Source: Alkalihalobacillus sp. YIM B00296 (GTDB lineage: Bacteria > Bacillota > Bacilli > Bacillales > Fictibacillaceae). Taken from it: DNA of 64,000 bases. The stretch spans positions 184,260 through 248,259 of the forward strand of contig NZ_JAIBLJ010000004.1 of NCBI RefSeq assembly GCF_020179385.1, read 5' to 3'. Below, in pieces: positions 8,032 to 17,355 of the stretch; positions within the stretch are counted from its first letter, which is position 1; each line of letters begins with the position of its first letter. The notes below the pieces were generated by a model, which worked only from the letters and a program-made list of their open reading frames with translations, ran no database searches and was not told where the DNA came from. Made by a program: the position numbers and the translations under genes.

Positions 8032-8072
8032 AAGGCACCCAGCGAAGAACGTAATCCTTCACAAAAGTGCCT
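8032..8072 (-). terminator. Hairpin after ywgA
   Basis: AAGGCAC and GTGCCTT pair, with inner pairing of GTGAAGGA and TTCTTCGC. There is no strong T-run, so termination strength is uncertain. Confidence 0.5.
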
Positions 8073-8105
8073 TAGTCGTTTGAAAGCTGATTTTTCTTTA
8101 CAATA

Positions 8106-8606
8106 CTACTGTTGGCTTTTGAGATCCTCGATATATCGGAATGCTTCTTCTATCTCTTCTTCAGTGTATTTCTGTTTTTGCTTGACGACTTGAATCTTTT
8201 CTACTATCTCCCCATTTGAAAGATGATCGAAGTAAAGGATGGTCGAAATAAGCTCCAGCATGCGTGAAGGCTTTTCATTCATAGACGTTACACAGTCCTT
8301 GAGTGGTTCCAGATCCAGATCATAATGCTTCAAGAATTGCTCTCCCTCACCTGTTAGTGTGTAACGGTACTGATAGTAACCTGATACCTTTTCTTTTGTC
8401 TCTTCAATAAATCCTAGGTTACAAAGTTCTTCGACACGAAGCGTCAGTTCCTCAGAATAAGGTCCGTAAAAATGAAATTGATATTTTTCCCCGAAAGGAA
8501 AGTTCAACTTTTTTGCGATATAAACCATTTTCTGAAGCTTCTTTCTTCCTACGACCTCCCTGGCATAATCGAACAATGCCACCAACCGCGCATGATGCTC
8601 AAGCAT
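8106..8606 (-). CDS. ywgA: YwgA family protein
   Basis: A soluble 166-residue protein, the same length as B. subtilis YwgA; biochemical role unknown. It starts HHARLVALFDYAREVVGRKKLQKMVYIAKKLNFP in style of an antitoxin-like (Panacea/YwgA) helical domain, with two Tyr-rich stretches (FHFYGPYSEEL, YYQYRYTLT) and an acidic C-terminus. It follows ywfO by 12 bases with GAGGGGATCC as ribosome site, so the two are an operon as in B. subtilis. No membrane segment. Confidence 0.82.
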   Translation of the reverse strand: MLEHHARLVALFDYAREVVGRKKLQKMVYIAKKLNFPFGEKYQFHFYGPYSEELTLRVEELCNLGFIEETKEKVSGYYQYRYTLTGEGEQFLKHYDLDLEPLKDCVTSMNEKPSRMLELISTILYFDHLSNGEIVEKIQVVKQKQKYTEEEIEEAFRYIEDLKSQQ

Positions 8607-8618
8607 TAGGATCCCCTC

Positions 8619-9911
8619 CTATAATTCTAATATTTCACTGATTTTTCTTTTTAAGTCCTGATCTTCTATTCTCTCTACCAGGTCAGATGGATAATACAAC
8701 TTATGATCGGTCCGTTTTTTACCGGAAATCGCTTCAACAACCGTAGATTCCCTGGATAACTCCCGATATTCTCCGCTCTTCATCAACAAGTGGATCGGCA
8801 GACGTTCTTCTTCCTCACCCGGGCGATAAAAATCATAAGGCAAGTCTGACGATGAATCGACGATCAAATAGTAATCCGGATCGATCTTCGCTTTGACAAA
8901 ATAAGTGTACAGTCTATGCCAATGCTCCATATGGTCGTTTGGATTAAATTCCATGTACTTGAAAAGACGACGATTCAAAAACCGCTCACAAAGATCACTT
9001 AGTATCTCATCCTTCTCTTCCTGCCATGCCTGGAAATAAAACTGGATGATCCCTTCGTCAAGCTTGATATAATCATCCAGATCGACATCATCGTTGAATA
9101 ATGAAACGAAATGGATCGGCTCCAATTTAAAGGTATAGCCTTCTTCATGGAGAGCTTTCGCCCGATGGAGAATCTTTGATAGAATGACCTCTGCACTGCG
9201 AGTCACTGGATGAAAATATACTTGCCAATACATTTGATATCGGCTCATTATATAGTCCTCTACAGCATGCATCCCGCTATGTTTGATGACGACTTGATCT
9301 TCCTTCGGGCGCATGACTCTCAAAATCCTCTCAATATCGAACTGGCCGTAACTTACTCCTGTGAAATAAGCATCACGGAGCAAGTAATCCATCCGGTCTG
9401 CATCTATCTGACTTGAGATCATACTGACGACAAGCTTGTTTTCATAGGTTTTTGCAATAACTTCCGAAACTTTACGTGGAAAGTCACCATCTACCTTTTT
9501 TAAGACGCTGTTCACTTCAGTATCACCAAGAATGATCGATTGCGTGAAATCCTCGTGGTCCAGATTGAATACTTTTTCAAAGGAATGTGAATAGGGACCA
9601 TGTCCGATGTCGTGTAAAAGTGCGGCTGCTAAACAAAGGATGCGCTCTTCATTGTTCCAATGCGGTCTGCCCTGAAAGATTTCAATGATCCGTCGGACGA
9701 TTTCATACACCCCTAATGAATGGCTGAAACGGCTGTGTTCTGCCCCATGGAAGGTTAAAAACGTCGTTCCGAGCTGCCGGATCCTTCTCAATCTCTGGAA
9801 TTCCTTCGTTCCGATCAAATCCCAAATAATGCTGTCACGCACGTGGATATATCTGTGTACAGGATCTTTAAATACTTTTTCTTCGTTTAATTGTTGCAGC
9901 ATATAGCTCAT
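8619..9911 (-). CDS. ywfO: HD-domain phosphohydrolase YwfO
   Basis: A 430-residue HD-superfamily enzyme related to dNTP triphosphohydrolases. The metal-binding signature is complete: H in FLTFHGAEHSRFSHSLGV, the HD pair of ALLHDIGHGPYSH, and a later Asp in SQIDADRMDYLLRDAYFTG. The C-terminal third is less conserved and probably regulatory. B. subtilis YwfO (433 residues) is the evident counterpart; a nucleotide substrate is inferred from the family. The start codon has only a weak AGG upstream; an ATG three codons in is an alternative. Confidence 0.88.
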   Translation of the reverse strand: MSYMLQQLNEEKVFKDPVHRYIHVRDSIIWDLIGTKEFQRLRRIRQLGTTFLTFHGAEHSRFSHSLGVYEIVRRIIEIFQGRPHWNNEERILCLAAALLHDIGHGPYSHSFEKVFNLDHEDFTQSIILGDTEVNSVLKKVDGDFPRKVSEVIAKTYENKLVVSMISSQIDADRMDYLLRDAYFTGVSYGQFDIERILRVMRPKEDQVVIKHSGMHAVEDYIMSRYQMYWQVYFHPVTRSAEVILSKILHRAKALHEEGYTFKLEPIHFVSLFNDDVDLDDYIKLDEGIIQFYFQAWQEEKDEILSDLCERFLNRRLFKYMEFNPNDHMEHWHRLYTYFVKAKIDPDYYLIVDSSSDLPYDFYRPGEEEERLPIHLLMKSGEYRELSRESTVVEAISGKKRTDHKLYYPSDLVERIEDQDLKRKISEILEL

Positions 9912-10215
9912 CGCCTGACTTGATACCCCTTTCTTCTTACACCTGAAGAAGCTGCGTCTATATTAGTGAGTTAAACTTCATGTTCATGTTTTTTTTGACC
10001 ATTATTTTAATTATATATCCTTCAAAATGAAATGAAAACCTCTCCGAAAATGTGAAAAGCCGGGTTCCATTACATGACTTGACGTACAGTCATAGAAATT
10101 TTTTTTTCGGGTTAAGCGACTTTAAAAATGATTGCATTGGTCATCATTCAATTGTGCTGCTCTACTGTTTATTTGCACCGTTACAACCCCAATTGCACCA
10201 CCTCTTTTGCAAACG
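9912..10215. other. Intergenic stretch without recognised feature
   Basis: This is the ywfO upstream region, AT-rich, with no reading frame that looks genuine. I see no clear operator. Confidence 0.5.
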
Positions 10216-10349
10216 TAAAGAAAAGCGCAAGCGCCCTGATTAACCACGAAGATCACTGGAAGTCTGACGAGGAGGCTATCGCCGCCACAGGAGGACTGAA
10301 GTGATCCAAGTGGTTGGACGGTGGAGCTAAACATTTCTTCACCGCAACC
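10216..10349. repeat. Dispersed repeat, full copy
   Basis: The copy begins AAGAAAAGCGCAAGCGCCC, then CACTGGAAGTCTGACGAGG, CGCCGCCACAGGAGGACTG and AAGTGGTTGGACGGTGGAGC. The same ordered blocks are at 58292-58425 and, partly, at 7422, 26462, 38668 and 50261. The first block is a GCGC hairpin (GCGCAAGCGC). Confidence 0.8.
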
Positions 10350-10376
10350 AAAATTTTTTATCTTTCTTATCCTTAA

Positions 10377-10413
10377 ATAAAAAAACTGACCTGAGTTAAT
10401 CCTCAAGTCAGTT
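10377..10413 (-). terminator. Terminator of gltT
   Basis: On the minus strand AACTGACTTGAG and CTCAGGTCAGTT pair with one wobble across GATTAA and are followed by seven T. Confidence 0.85.
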
Positions 10414-10436
10414 CTTCATCTGTGTTTCACGTTCCT

Positions 10437-10490
10437 CGCCGTGGGTCTCGCCTGGCTCGCTTCTCCCACAGGAGTGCGCTTCATAAAACC
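10437..10490. repeat. Right-end fragment of inverted-repeat element
   Basis: GGTCTCGCCTGGCTCGCTTC followed by CCCACAGGAGTGCGCTTC matches the right ends of the elements at 26462, 30814 and 38668; the left end is missing. Confidence 0.6.
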
Positions 10491-10496
10491 TTTATA

Positions 10497-11744
10497 TTAT
10501 ATATCTAGATCAGGTGTCTTTTGCGGTGCACCGCCATGCTTTTCTTCGGACTTTGCAACGATCACGGCACAAGATGCGTCACCTGTAATGTTGACAGCAG
10601 TACGGGTCATATCCAATAGGCGGTCTACACCAAGGACGAGACCAATCGCATGGACCGGAAGGCCAACCTGTTTCAAGACCATCGCTAGCATGATCAAACC
10701 TACTCCAGGGACACCTGCTGTACCAATACTTGCAAGCACCGCTGTAAGCACAACAGTGATAAGCTCCGTTATTGAAAGATCAACCGCGTAAACTTGGGCG
10801 ATAAATACCGTTGCGACCCCCTGCATGATCGCTGTACCGTCCATATTGATCGTCGCACCGAGTGGCTGCACGAAGCTGCTGACCTGTTTCGGCACATTCA
10901 AGTTTTCCTGTGCTGTCTTCATTGATACAGGAAGTGTACCGCTACTGCTCGATGTACTGAAGGCAACAGACATCGCTGGCGCGAAACTCTTGAAAAATTT
11001 GACCGGATTCATCTTTCCGAGTGTAGAAACGGCTGTTCCATAGGTGATGAGTGCATGCAAGAGCAATGCAAGCAACACCGTTCCGAAATAAAGTCCCATC
11101 GCTTGCAGCGCATCCAAGCCGAAGCTCCCGACAGCAGATGCGATCAATGCAAACGCACCATAAGGAGCCAGGATCATAACGATGTTGACAAGGTACATCA
11201 ATATTTCATTACCTTCTTCAAGTAACTTGCGTACACCTTTTGTTTTTTCACCTAACATTGCAACTGCAAAACCGACAAAGATGGAGAAGGCGATGATCTG
11301 GAGCATATCTCCTTTCGCCATGGCATCAATTGGGTTTGTCGGAATGATGTTCAATAATGTATCAACCACTGGTGGTGATTCTTCGGCTTTGAAATTAGCC
11401 TGGCCTTCTGTATCAAAACCTCCACCTGTACCTGGCTGGATCAAATACGCCAACCCAAGTCCGATGACAAGTGCGATTGTTGTAGTTATGAGAAAGTACC
11501 CAATCGTTTTCCCGCCGATACGACCGAGCTTTTTCGGATCTCCAATTCCTGCTGCACCAAGTGCAATCGAGAAAAAGACAATTGGTACGACCAGCATTTT
11601 AATGAGATTCAAGAAGATTGTTCCGACAGGACCGAAAACATATTTATCGAGTACAATAAATAAATCGGCTGCAAATAAATTAAGTACAATTCCGACGACA
11701 ATACCTAGGATCAGACCGATTATGATTTGGACGCTTAATTTCAT
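10497..11744 (-). CDS. gltT: Glutamate/aspartate:cation symporter
   Basis: A 415-residue dicarboxylate/amino-acid:cation symporter (DAACS family) in the cytoplasmic membrane. The family hallmarks are present: hairpin-1 serine motif STSSSSGTLP, the NMDGTA motif of TM7, the DRLLDMTRTAVNITGD segment of TM8 that binds the substrate carboxylates, and about eight membrane segments. Length and motifs fit GltT/GltP of bacilli, taking up glutamate and aspartate. It is a single-gene unit with its own terminator and a cre-like site upstream. A dicarboxylate (DctP-like) substrate is the alternative. Confidence 0.88.
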   Translation of the reverse strand: MKLSVQIIIGLILGIVVGIVLNLFAADLFIVLDKYVFGPVGTIFLNLIKMLVVPIVFFSIALGAAGIGDPKKLGRIGGKTIGYFLITTTIALVIGLGLAYLIQPGTGGGFDTEGQANFKAEESPPVVDTLLNIIPTNPIDAMAKGDMLQIIAFSIFVGFAVAMLGEKTKGVRKLLEEGNEILMYLVNIVMILAPYGAFALIASAVGSFGLDALQAMGLYFGTVLLALLLHALITYGTAVSTLGKMNPVKFFKSFAPAMSVAFSTSSSSGTLPVSMKTAQENLNVPKQVSSFVQPLGATINMDGTAIMQGVATVFIAQVYAVDLSITELITVVLTAVLASIGTAGVPGVGLIMLAMVLKQVGLPVHAIGLVLGVDRLLDMTRTAVNITGDASCAVIVAKSEEKHGGAPQKTPDLDI

Positions 11745-11870
11745 ATTTTTTCCTCCTATCTAATGTAATACGCTATTGGCTATTTTCTAATGCTCGATGA
11801 ATGTTGTCAAATGGTAATATAAAACATTTCGCATGTTTATGCAAAGCCCTTCTAATCATGACCATTGATA

Positions 11871-11884
11871 TGTAAGCGTTTGTA
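11871..11884 (-). promoter_or_regulatory. Candidate CcpA site (cre)
   Basis: TGTAAGCGTTTGTA resembles the cre consensus TGNAARCGNWWWCA with two mismatches, 127 bases upstream of gltT. Carbon-catabolite control is inferred only. The rest of 11745-12099 holds the two divergent promoters and nothing else that I recognise. Confidence 0.35.
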
Positions 11885-12099
11885 ATATTATTCCTTGCTG
11901 GAAAAATAGTAATATTCCTTTATCCCTCCTCCATACTGTCAATGAATAAAATCCCCAGTCGCCATGCATTTCAACCCTCTATTCCCTATTCGGGCATATG
12001 TTAACCGAAGAAATTCCGACAAAAAAGTATTCGTAGGCGAACGAATTTTACAGGACATGCTATAATAAAAAGGTTGATCGTATTAAAGGAGCTTTAAGA

Positions 12100-12942
12100 A
12101 TGGAAGAAATGATGAAACGTATATTGGCACAGCCTGAATGGCGTATCATAGACCAAACCACATTGGGCGAATCCTTCCACGCACTTCAATCATTCGCCAT
12201 GGACGATACCCTATGCAGCTCAATCGGCAGTGAGGACGCCACTCCTACCGTCCGCGCATGGGTACATCCGAAAACAATCGTATTAGGGATCCAAGACAGC
12301 CGGTTACCGAACCTTATGGATGGCGTCCAATACCTTGAAGAACAAGGATATGAAGTCATCGTCCGAAATTCAGGGGGATTAGCCGTCGTGTTGGATGAAG
12401 GGATCCTGAATCTTTCACTCATCCTTTCTGAAAAAGAACAGAAAATCGATATCGACTTAGGATACGAGGCAATGGTACACCTTACCAAGGCGTTGTTGAA
12501 GCCTTATGGACTAATGTTTGAAAGAAAAGAAATCCCCACGTCTTACTGTCCAGGAAAGTATGATTTAAGTATTGGCGGGAAAAAGTTTGCTGGAATATCG
12601 CAACGCCGATTGCGCGGCGGTATTGCAGTCCAAATCTATTTGTGTGTAAATGAATCCGGCTCAGAGCGTGCAAAGCTTATCCGGCAATTTTACGAACGGG
12701 CAAAGGGCGGTGCTGAGACGAAATTCACCTACCCATCAGTCGATCCGAAAGTAATGGCTTCTTTATCTGAGCTTGCAGATACTTCAATTAACGTAACTGA
12801 CCTCATGGAAGTTTTATTACTTTTTCTGAAGAAGCAAGGCTCAGATCTGCTCTCCTCGTACTTATCCATTTCGGAGATCAATCAATATGATTTTTATTTG
12901 AAACGTGTGGTTGAACGAAACAGGAAAGCACTGGAACGATGA
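12100..12942 (+). CDS. lipL: Octanoyl-[GcvH]:protein N-octanoyltransferase LipL
   Basis: A 280-residue amidotransferase that moves octanoyl groups from GcvH to E2 subunits of 2-oxoacid dehydrogenases, the transfer step of the bacillary lipoylation pathway. The biotin/lipoate ligase-like fold is evident ([16 protein letters not shown]). Cys150 in [10 protein letters not shown] and Lys162 in GGKKFAG are at exactly the positions of the catalytic pair of B. subtilis LipL. AAAGGAG precedes the ATG by eight bases, and a TATAAT lies at 12061. It sits beside pta, as in B. subtilis (ywfL). Confidence 0.93.
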   Translation: MEEMMKRILAQPEWRIIDQTTLGESFHALQSFAMDDTLCSSIGSEDATPTVRAWVHPKTIVLGIQDSRLPNLMDGVQYLEEQGYEVIVRNSGGLAVVLDEGILNLSLILSEKEQKIDIDLGYEAMVHLTKALLKPYGLMFERKEIPTSYCPGKYDLSIGGKKFAGISQRRLRGGIAVQIYLCVNESGSERAKLIRQFYERAKGGAETKFTYPSVDPKVMASLSELADTSINVTDLMEVLLLFLKKQGSDLLSSYLSISEINQYDFYLKRVVERNRKALER

Positions 12943-13099
12943 CTAAAAGATAGGACATTTGGGACCTTACTTGCTCAAAAGGCACCATATCAGCGGTTTT
13001 AGCGGACATCAGAGGCCTTATTGGTTTAAACATCATGAAAAAACACCCTTCACCTGTTAAATAACGGAACACAGGTCCTCTATTTTCTTTCCATTAGGA

Positions 13100-13203
13100 A
13101 ATAAAGAAAACTTGGCGAAGGCGAGCCTTAGTTGCACTTATACTTCGTTCGTAAACTTTTCTGCTACGACGGTTAGCTACATCGCTGAAAAGTTATACTT
13201 TCT
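13100..13203. repeat. Candidate dispersed hairpin element between lipL and pta
   Basis: AAAGAAAACTTGGCG at the left and AAGTTATACTTTCTT at the right are imperfectly inverted, and inside AACTTTTCTGC faces TGAAAAGTT. The gap from lipL to here (12943-13100) has no recognised feature. I saw no second copy in the window; the shape recalls intergenic repeats of bacilli. Confidence 0.4.
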
Positions 13204-13210
13204 TAACAAT

Positions 13211-13242
13211 AAAAAATCGAGTGTGAATCCACTCGATTTTTC
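13211..13242. terminator. Bidirectional terminator, lipL/pta
   Basis: Perfect arms ATCGAGTG and CACTCGAT with loop TGAATC, flanked by A-run and T-run, serve the convergent lipL and pta genes. Confidence 0.85.
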
Positions 13243-13257
13243 ATTTTTACATTATTG

Positions 13258-14235
13258 CTATCCTTGCCGTGCTTGCATGGCTGTGATCAAGGATAATTTA
13301 TATACGTCCTCACTGGTACAACCTCTAGATAGATCGTTTACAGGCTTGTTCAACCCTTGAAGAACTGGACCGATCGCTTCATAGCCGCCTAGGCGCTGCA
13401 CCATTTTATAGCCGATGTTTCCTGATTCCAACCCTGGGAAGACGAAGACATTCGATCTTCCTTCAAGCGGTGAATCAGGGGCTTTCTTAGCTGCCACCTC
13501 TGGCACGAATGCGGCATCAAATTGCAGTTCACCGTCTACAGGGAAATCCGTGCCGACTTCATCCAATAGTGCGACTGCATCGATCACTTTCTGTGTTTCA
13601 TCTGATTTTGCAGAACCTTTTGTTGAGAAGCTTAGCATCGCAACTCTTGGATTGAGGCCGAAAACCCGCGCAGTCTCTGCACTTGTCGCCGCGATTTCCG
13701 CTAAATCCGTTGCTGTGGGATTGATGTTGATGGCACAATCGGCAAAAATGTAGCGCTCATCTTCCTTCACCATCAAGAAAGCGCCTGAAGTACGTTTGAT
13801 GCCTTCTTTCGTCTTGATGATCTGAAGCGCCGGACGTACTGTATCCGCAGTAGAATGGGCTGCACCGCTGACGAGCCCTGCAGCTTTATCCATGTAGACG
13901 AGCATGGTCCCGAAATAATTGACATCTTGTAATATTTCCCTCGCTTCAGGCTCATTGACTTTCCATTTCCGTCGTTCCACAAACAGTTTCACCATTTCAT
14001 CGAAACCCTCATAGTTTTCAGGAGAGAGGATATCGACAAGGTCAAGATCAAGGCCTTTCCTTTCAAGGATCGCTCTGATAAGGGCCTGGTCACCGATTAA
14101 AATTGGCCTCAGAATCTTCTCTTCAGCCAACCGGACAGCTGCATCAATGATCCTGGAATCCTCCCCTTCTGGAAAAACGATGGAAGGATAAGTCGCCCTC
14201 AGCTTCTGCTCCATCACCGTAAACATGTTGCTCAT
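13258..14235 (-). CDS. pta: Phosphate acetyltransferase
   Basis: A 325-residue enzyme converting acetyl-CoA and phosphate to acetyl phosphate, first step of overflow acetate formation. The short, single-domain bacillary type is clear from length (B. subtilis 323) and motifs FPEGEDSRIIDAAVRLAEE at the N-terminus, GAAHSTADTVRPALQIIKT mid-protein, and the C-terminal NVFVFPGLESGNIGYK and LSRGCTSEDVY. ATG at 14235 follows GGAGGAG; the longer frame starts inside the leader. Convergent with lipL, own terminator. Confidence 0.95.
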   Translation of the reverse strand: MSNMFTVMEQKLRATYPSIVFPEGEDSRIIDAAVRLAEEKILRPILIGDQALIRAILERKGLDLDLVDILSPENYEGFDEMVKLFVERRKWKVNEPEAREILQDVNYFGTMLVYMDKAAGLVSGAAHSTADTVRPALQIIKTKEGIKRTSGAFLMVKEDERYIFADCAININPTATDLAEIAATSAETARVFGLNPRVAMLSFSTKGSAKSDETQKVIDAVALLDEVGTDFPVDGELQFDAAFVPEVAAKKAPDSPLEGRSNVFVFPGLESGNIGYKMVQRLGGYEAIGPVLQGLNKPVNDLSRGCTSEDVYKLSLITAMQARQG

Positions 14236-14495
14236 ATTAACTCCTCCTTTTTTCACTGTATCACATTCGTTCATTTAAAATTTTTTGCATTACATTAAAT
14301 GACTCTATCTTTTTCATTTCCTACAATACTCCTTTTTATCCCCTGTCGAAACCAAAAACCTTTATGTAATCGCTTACCCGAAGTAGTTTTTCATTTCATA
14401 ATTCTCATAACCTTTTATCATTCATTGAAACTATATTCCTCGATATCCGTAAAAAGAAAAGATTTGAAATATGCGATCTGAAAAGGGGTATGGAC

Positions 14496-15272
14496 ATGTC
14501 TATGGTAAATCGTATGCTCGCAAGTGTTGGGATCGGCGCTGCAGTGGTGGATACGAAGCTTACAGAGAGTTGGTTCAAGGCTGGAGGAACGATTGAAGGT
14601 GTCATTGACATCACAGGAGGGAGGGTCGACCAGCATATTGATGATATTTTCATCTATCTGATGACAGAGTACCATCGGAAAGTGGAGGATCGAAAAGTGA
14701 AGGAAACACATGTCCTCGGAAAATACAAAGTGGCTGAAAGCTTTACGGTTGCCGCCAGTGAAAGAAAGGAAATTCCTTTTACATTCCCTCTACCCTCCGA
14801 TACACCTTTATCGATGGGGAAAACGCCGATTTGGTTGAAGACGGCTTTAGACATCAAGCAAGCTGTCGACCCTACAGACAATGATTTCATTAGAGTTGAA
14901 CCGAGTGATATGGTCGATCGTATTTTTAATGCGATTGAAGAGCTAGGGTTTCGTCTTCGAAAGTCTGAATGTATTCATGTAAAAACGCATATGCAAAGGA
15001 ACCATCCGTTTGTACAGGAATTCGAATTTGTTCCCTCTTCAGGACCATTCCGGGGAGAGCTCGACGAAATCGAACTCGTCCTTTATCCAGAAAAGGACCG
15101 TGTACAACTTTTAATCGAGGTGGATAAACGCGGTAAAGGTTTACTTGGTTTCTTGGAAGAAGCACTCGATATGGATGAACGGAAATCAATGCTGGACATA
15201 TCCCGAAAAGAAACGGAAGATGCTGGAAAGTTGAAACGAATGGTCGAAAACCATATCCGCAGCTTCATGTAA
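14496..15272 (+). CDS. spo0M: Sporulation-control protein Spo0M
   Basis: A 258-residue arrestin-like protein; the family controls sporulation and cell-division events in bacilli. The N-terminus MSMVNRMLASVGIGAA matches the Spo0M start, followed by the beta-sandwich with GGTIEGVIDITGG and IPFTFPLPSDTPLS. The C-terminal part is helical (GLLGFLEEALDMDERKSML). ATG at 14496 is chosen because AGGGG is 7 bases away; ATG at 14490 would be one base from it. A terminator follows, so it is monocistronic; B. subtilis spo0M is SigH-dependent, not tested here. Confidence 0.9.
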   Translation: MSMVNRMLASVGIGAAVVDTKLTESWFKAGGTIEGVIDITGGRVDQHIDDIFIYLMTEYHRKVEDRKVKETHVLGKYKVAESFTVAASERKEIPFTFPLPSDTPLSMGKTPIWLKTALDIKQAVDPTDNDFIRVEPSDMVDRIFNAIEELGFRLRKSECIHVKTHMQRNHPFVQEFEFVPSSGPFRGELDEIELVLYPEKDRVQLLIEVDKRGKGLLGFLEEALDMDERKSMLDISRKETEDAGKLKRMVENHIRSFM

Positions 15273-15280
15273 TTATTCCA

Positions 15281-15323
15281 AGGGAGGTTTGACTTTTTTG
15301 TTAAAGTTAAACCTCTCTTTTTT
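15281..15323 (+). terminator. Terminator of spo0M
   Basis: AGGGAGGTTTGAC pairs with GTTAAACCTCTCT, followed by TTTTTT. Confidence 0.88.
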
Positions 15324-15395
15324 GGTTTGAAAGGATTTGTGATATGATGGAAACGGAAAAAAACCTGATAGTAATGTGATAAAGGAGTGTCTTCA

Positions 15396-16142
15396 ATGAA
15401 TGAAGCGGCTAAAACCTTGGATGGCTGGTATTGCTTACATGATTTTCGTTCGATGAACTGGGCAGCATGGAAGTCCATCTCAAGTGACGAACGAGAGCAT
15501 GCAATCCAAGAACTACTTACATTTCTTGAAAAGTGGGAAGTGACAGAAGCACAACAAAAAGGAAGTCACGCATTTTACTCCATCGTTGGACAAAAAGCAG
15601 ACTTCATGATGATGCTTCTCCGTCCGACGATGCAAGAGCTTAATGAAATTGAAACAGCATTCAACAAAACGACATTTGCAGAATATACGGTTCCTGTTTA
15701 TTCGTATGTTTCAGTCGTAGAATTGAGTAACTATATGGCTTCAAAAGATGTGGACCCTGAAACAGATCCAATGATTCAAGGACGTTTGAAGCCAACTCTT
15801 CCGAAGTGGGAGCATGTATGCTTCTATCCGATGGACAAGCGTCGTGAAGGCAATGACAACTGGTATATGCTTTCCATGGATGAGCGTCGTGATATGATGC
15901 GGAGCCACGGTATGATCGGTCGTGGTTATGCAGGAAAAGTGAAACAAATCATTACCGGTTCTGTCGGTTTCGACGATTGGGAGTGGGGTGTTACCTTATT
16001 CGCCAACGATGTCCTTCAGTTCAAAAAGCTTGTTTATGAAATGCGTTTTGATGAAGTAAGTGCACGTTTCGGTGAATTCGGTTCATTCTACGTAGGAAAT
16101 ATCCTTCCAAAAGAAAAAGTCAGCTCATTCTTAGCTGTATAA
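15396..16142 (+). CDS. hemQ: Coproheme decarboxylase HemQ
   Basis: A 248-residue chlorite-dismutase-fold enzyme that completes haem b from coproheme in Gram-positive bacteria. The radical tyrosine Tyr144 and Lys148 are in CFYPMDKRR, His171 (the haem ligand) in [14 protein letters not shown] and Gln184, in place of the chlorite-dismutase arginine, in VKQIITGS; these agree with the S. aureus/Listeria enzymes. ATG at 15396 has AAAGGAG 8 bases upstream; the GTG at 15387 overlaps that site. Monocistronic with a strong terminator; in B. subtilis it is ywfI next to pta. Confidence 0.94.
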   Translation: MNEAAKTLDGWYCLHDFRSMNWAAWKSISSDEREHAIQELLTFLEKWEVTEAQQKGSHAFYSIVGQKADFMMMLLRPTMQELNEIETAFNKTTFAEYTVPVYSYVSVVELSNYMASKDVDPETDPMIQGRLKPTLPKWEHVCFYPMDKRREGNDNWYMLSMDERRDMMRSHGMIGRGYAGKVKQIITGSVGFDDWEWGVTLFANDVLQFKKLVYEMRFDEVSARFGEFGSFYVGNILPKEKVSSFLAV

Positions 16143-16157
16143 CAGAACTATATAGAG

Positions 16158-16190
16158 GACAGCCCTTGATACGAGGGCTGTCTTTTTATT
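16158..16190 (+). terminator. Terminator of hemQ
   Basis: GACAGCCCT and AGGGCTGTC pair across TGATACG and run into TTTTT. Confidence 0.92.
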
Positions 16191-16304
16191 CGTTTTGAAA
16201 AGATTGAGGCTGGTCCTTCGTAATTTTCTCTTTGTCCATCAACATTTTCCAGCTTACCTGTCATATCTATAGTAAGTGAAAGCCTACTTCATGGGGGTGA
16301 CATG

Positions 16305-16736
16305 ATGGCAGTAGTAAGGGCCGTTCAAAAAGATATCGAGATGCTTGCCAGATTGATGAGAGCTGAAGCAGAAGGCGAAGGGAAGCTAGGGATGCTCATG
16401 GTTGGGAATGTTGGCGTTAACCGTGTAAGAGTCCGCTGTCTGGACTTTAAAGACATCAATACCATCCCAAGAATGGTTTTCCAATCTCCGGGTGGATTCG
16501 AAGCGACTCAGAAAGGATATTTTTATCAGGGAGCCAGGCAAAGCGAAATCAAATTGGCGAAAAAAGTGATTGCAGGACAAAGATTCAATCCAGCTGAATT
16601 TTCCTTATGGTTCTTCAAACCACCAGGAGCCTGTCCAGCCCAGTGGTTCAACCAGGCGAATGCAGGCCGTTTCAAATCCCATTGTTTCTATCATCCAAGT
16701 GAGGCAGACTGTTCTGAGGTCTATTCAACGTTTTAA
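16305..16736 (+). CDS. cwlJ: Spore cortex-lytic hydrolase CwlJ
   Basis: A 143-residue member of the SleB/CwlJ hydrolase family (B. subtilis 142), located in the spore coat and degrading cortex peptidoglycan on germination with Ca-dipicolinate. The conserved LARLMRAEAEGEGKLGMLMVGNV segment carries the catalytic Glu; RFKSHCFYHPSEADC ends the domain. No signal peptide, as expected for a mother-cell coat protein. The second ATG (16305) is favoured by the GGGGGTGA spacing. Upstream CATATCTAT could be a SigE -10. It is followed 72 bases later by gerQ, which CwlJ needs for coat localisation. Confidence 0.93.
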   Translation: MAVVRAVQKDIEMLARLMRAEAEGEGKLGMLMVGNVGVNRVRVRCLDFKDINTIPRMVFQSPGGFEATQKGYFYQGARQSEIKLAKKVIAGQRFNPAEFSLWFFKPPGACPAQWFNQANAGRFKSHCFYHPSEADCSEVYSTF

Positions 16737-16808
16737 TAGTCATAACTTATCCGAGCATCGAGTATACCTGTTTAATAGGGAGTAACATTGAAGATGGGGA
16801 GGTTTGTT

Positions 16809-17249
16809 ATGAACTATCCGAATTATCGTCAAAACCAAAACAACATGCAGGGGATGCAGGGGCAGGGCATGCCGGGAACTCAGGGTATCCCGGGAACTCA
16901 GGGAATGCCTGGCGGTTTCCCTTCCGGATTTCCTGGTGCAGCACAAATGAACGGCCAACTCCCGGTTGAACAGTCGTATATCGAAAATATTCTTCGATTG
17001 AACCGGGGAAAGGTTGGAACGTTTTATATGACATTCGAGGGCAACCCGAAATGGCCCGCTAAGATTTTCAAAGGCGTTATAGAAGCAGCCGGGCGAGATC
17101 ACATCATCATCAGTGATCCAGAGACAGGCAAACGCTATTTATTGTTGATGGTTTATTTAGATTATGTAACCTTTGATGAAGAAATCGAGTATACGTACCC
17201 GTTCAACAATCAAACAGCAGGACAAATGGCTACTTACTCTCCAAGGTAG
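16809..17249 (+). CDS. gerQ: Spore coat protein GerQ
   Basis: A 146-residue coat protein needed for CwlJ placement and Ca-DPA germination. The C-terminal domain is typical (SYIENILRLNRGKVGTFYM, then GKRYLLLMVYLDYVTFDEE). The N-terminal 55 residues are Gln/Gly/Met/Pro-rich with a MPGTQG/IPGTQG direct repeat, and contain no lysine before residue 68; in B. subtilis GerQ, Lys2, 4 and 5 are the transglutaminase cross-link sites. ATG at 16809 has GGGGAGG 6 bases upstream. An alternative TTG at 16788, with its own AGGGAG, would add MKMGRFV and restore one early lysine. Partner of cwlJ. Confidence 0.92.
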   Translation: MNYPNYRQNQNNMQGMQGQGMPGTQGIPGTQGMPGGFPSGFPGAAQMNGQLPVEQSYIENILRLNRGKVGTFYMTFEGNPKWPAKIFKGVIEAAGRDHIIISDPETGKRYLLLMVYLDYVTFDEEIEYTYPFNNQTAGQMATYSPR

Positions 17250-17256
17250 GTTTTTG

Positions 17257-17300
17257 AAGGGGCGGACTACGCATCGAAAGGTGCTGGGAAGCCCTTTTTT
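17257..17300 (+). terminator. Probable terminator of gerQ
   Basis: AAGGGGC faces GCCCTT with a long loop, then TTTTTT. The stem is short. Confidence 0.5.
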
Positions 17301-17355
17301 CATGTATTCGAGAACTTGAAAAGTGGCCCGGAAGAATACGAGCCACCTTAGACAG

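Noticed and set aside
10122-10406. 94-residue minus frame
   Set aside because: It runs through a dispersed repeat and the gltT terminator; no family features.
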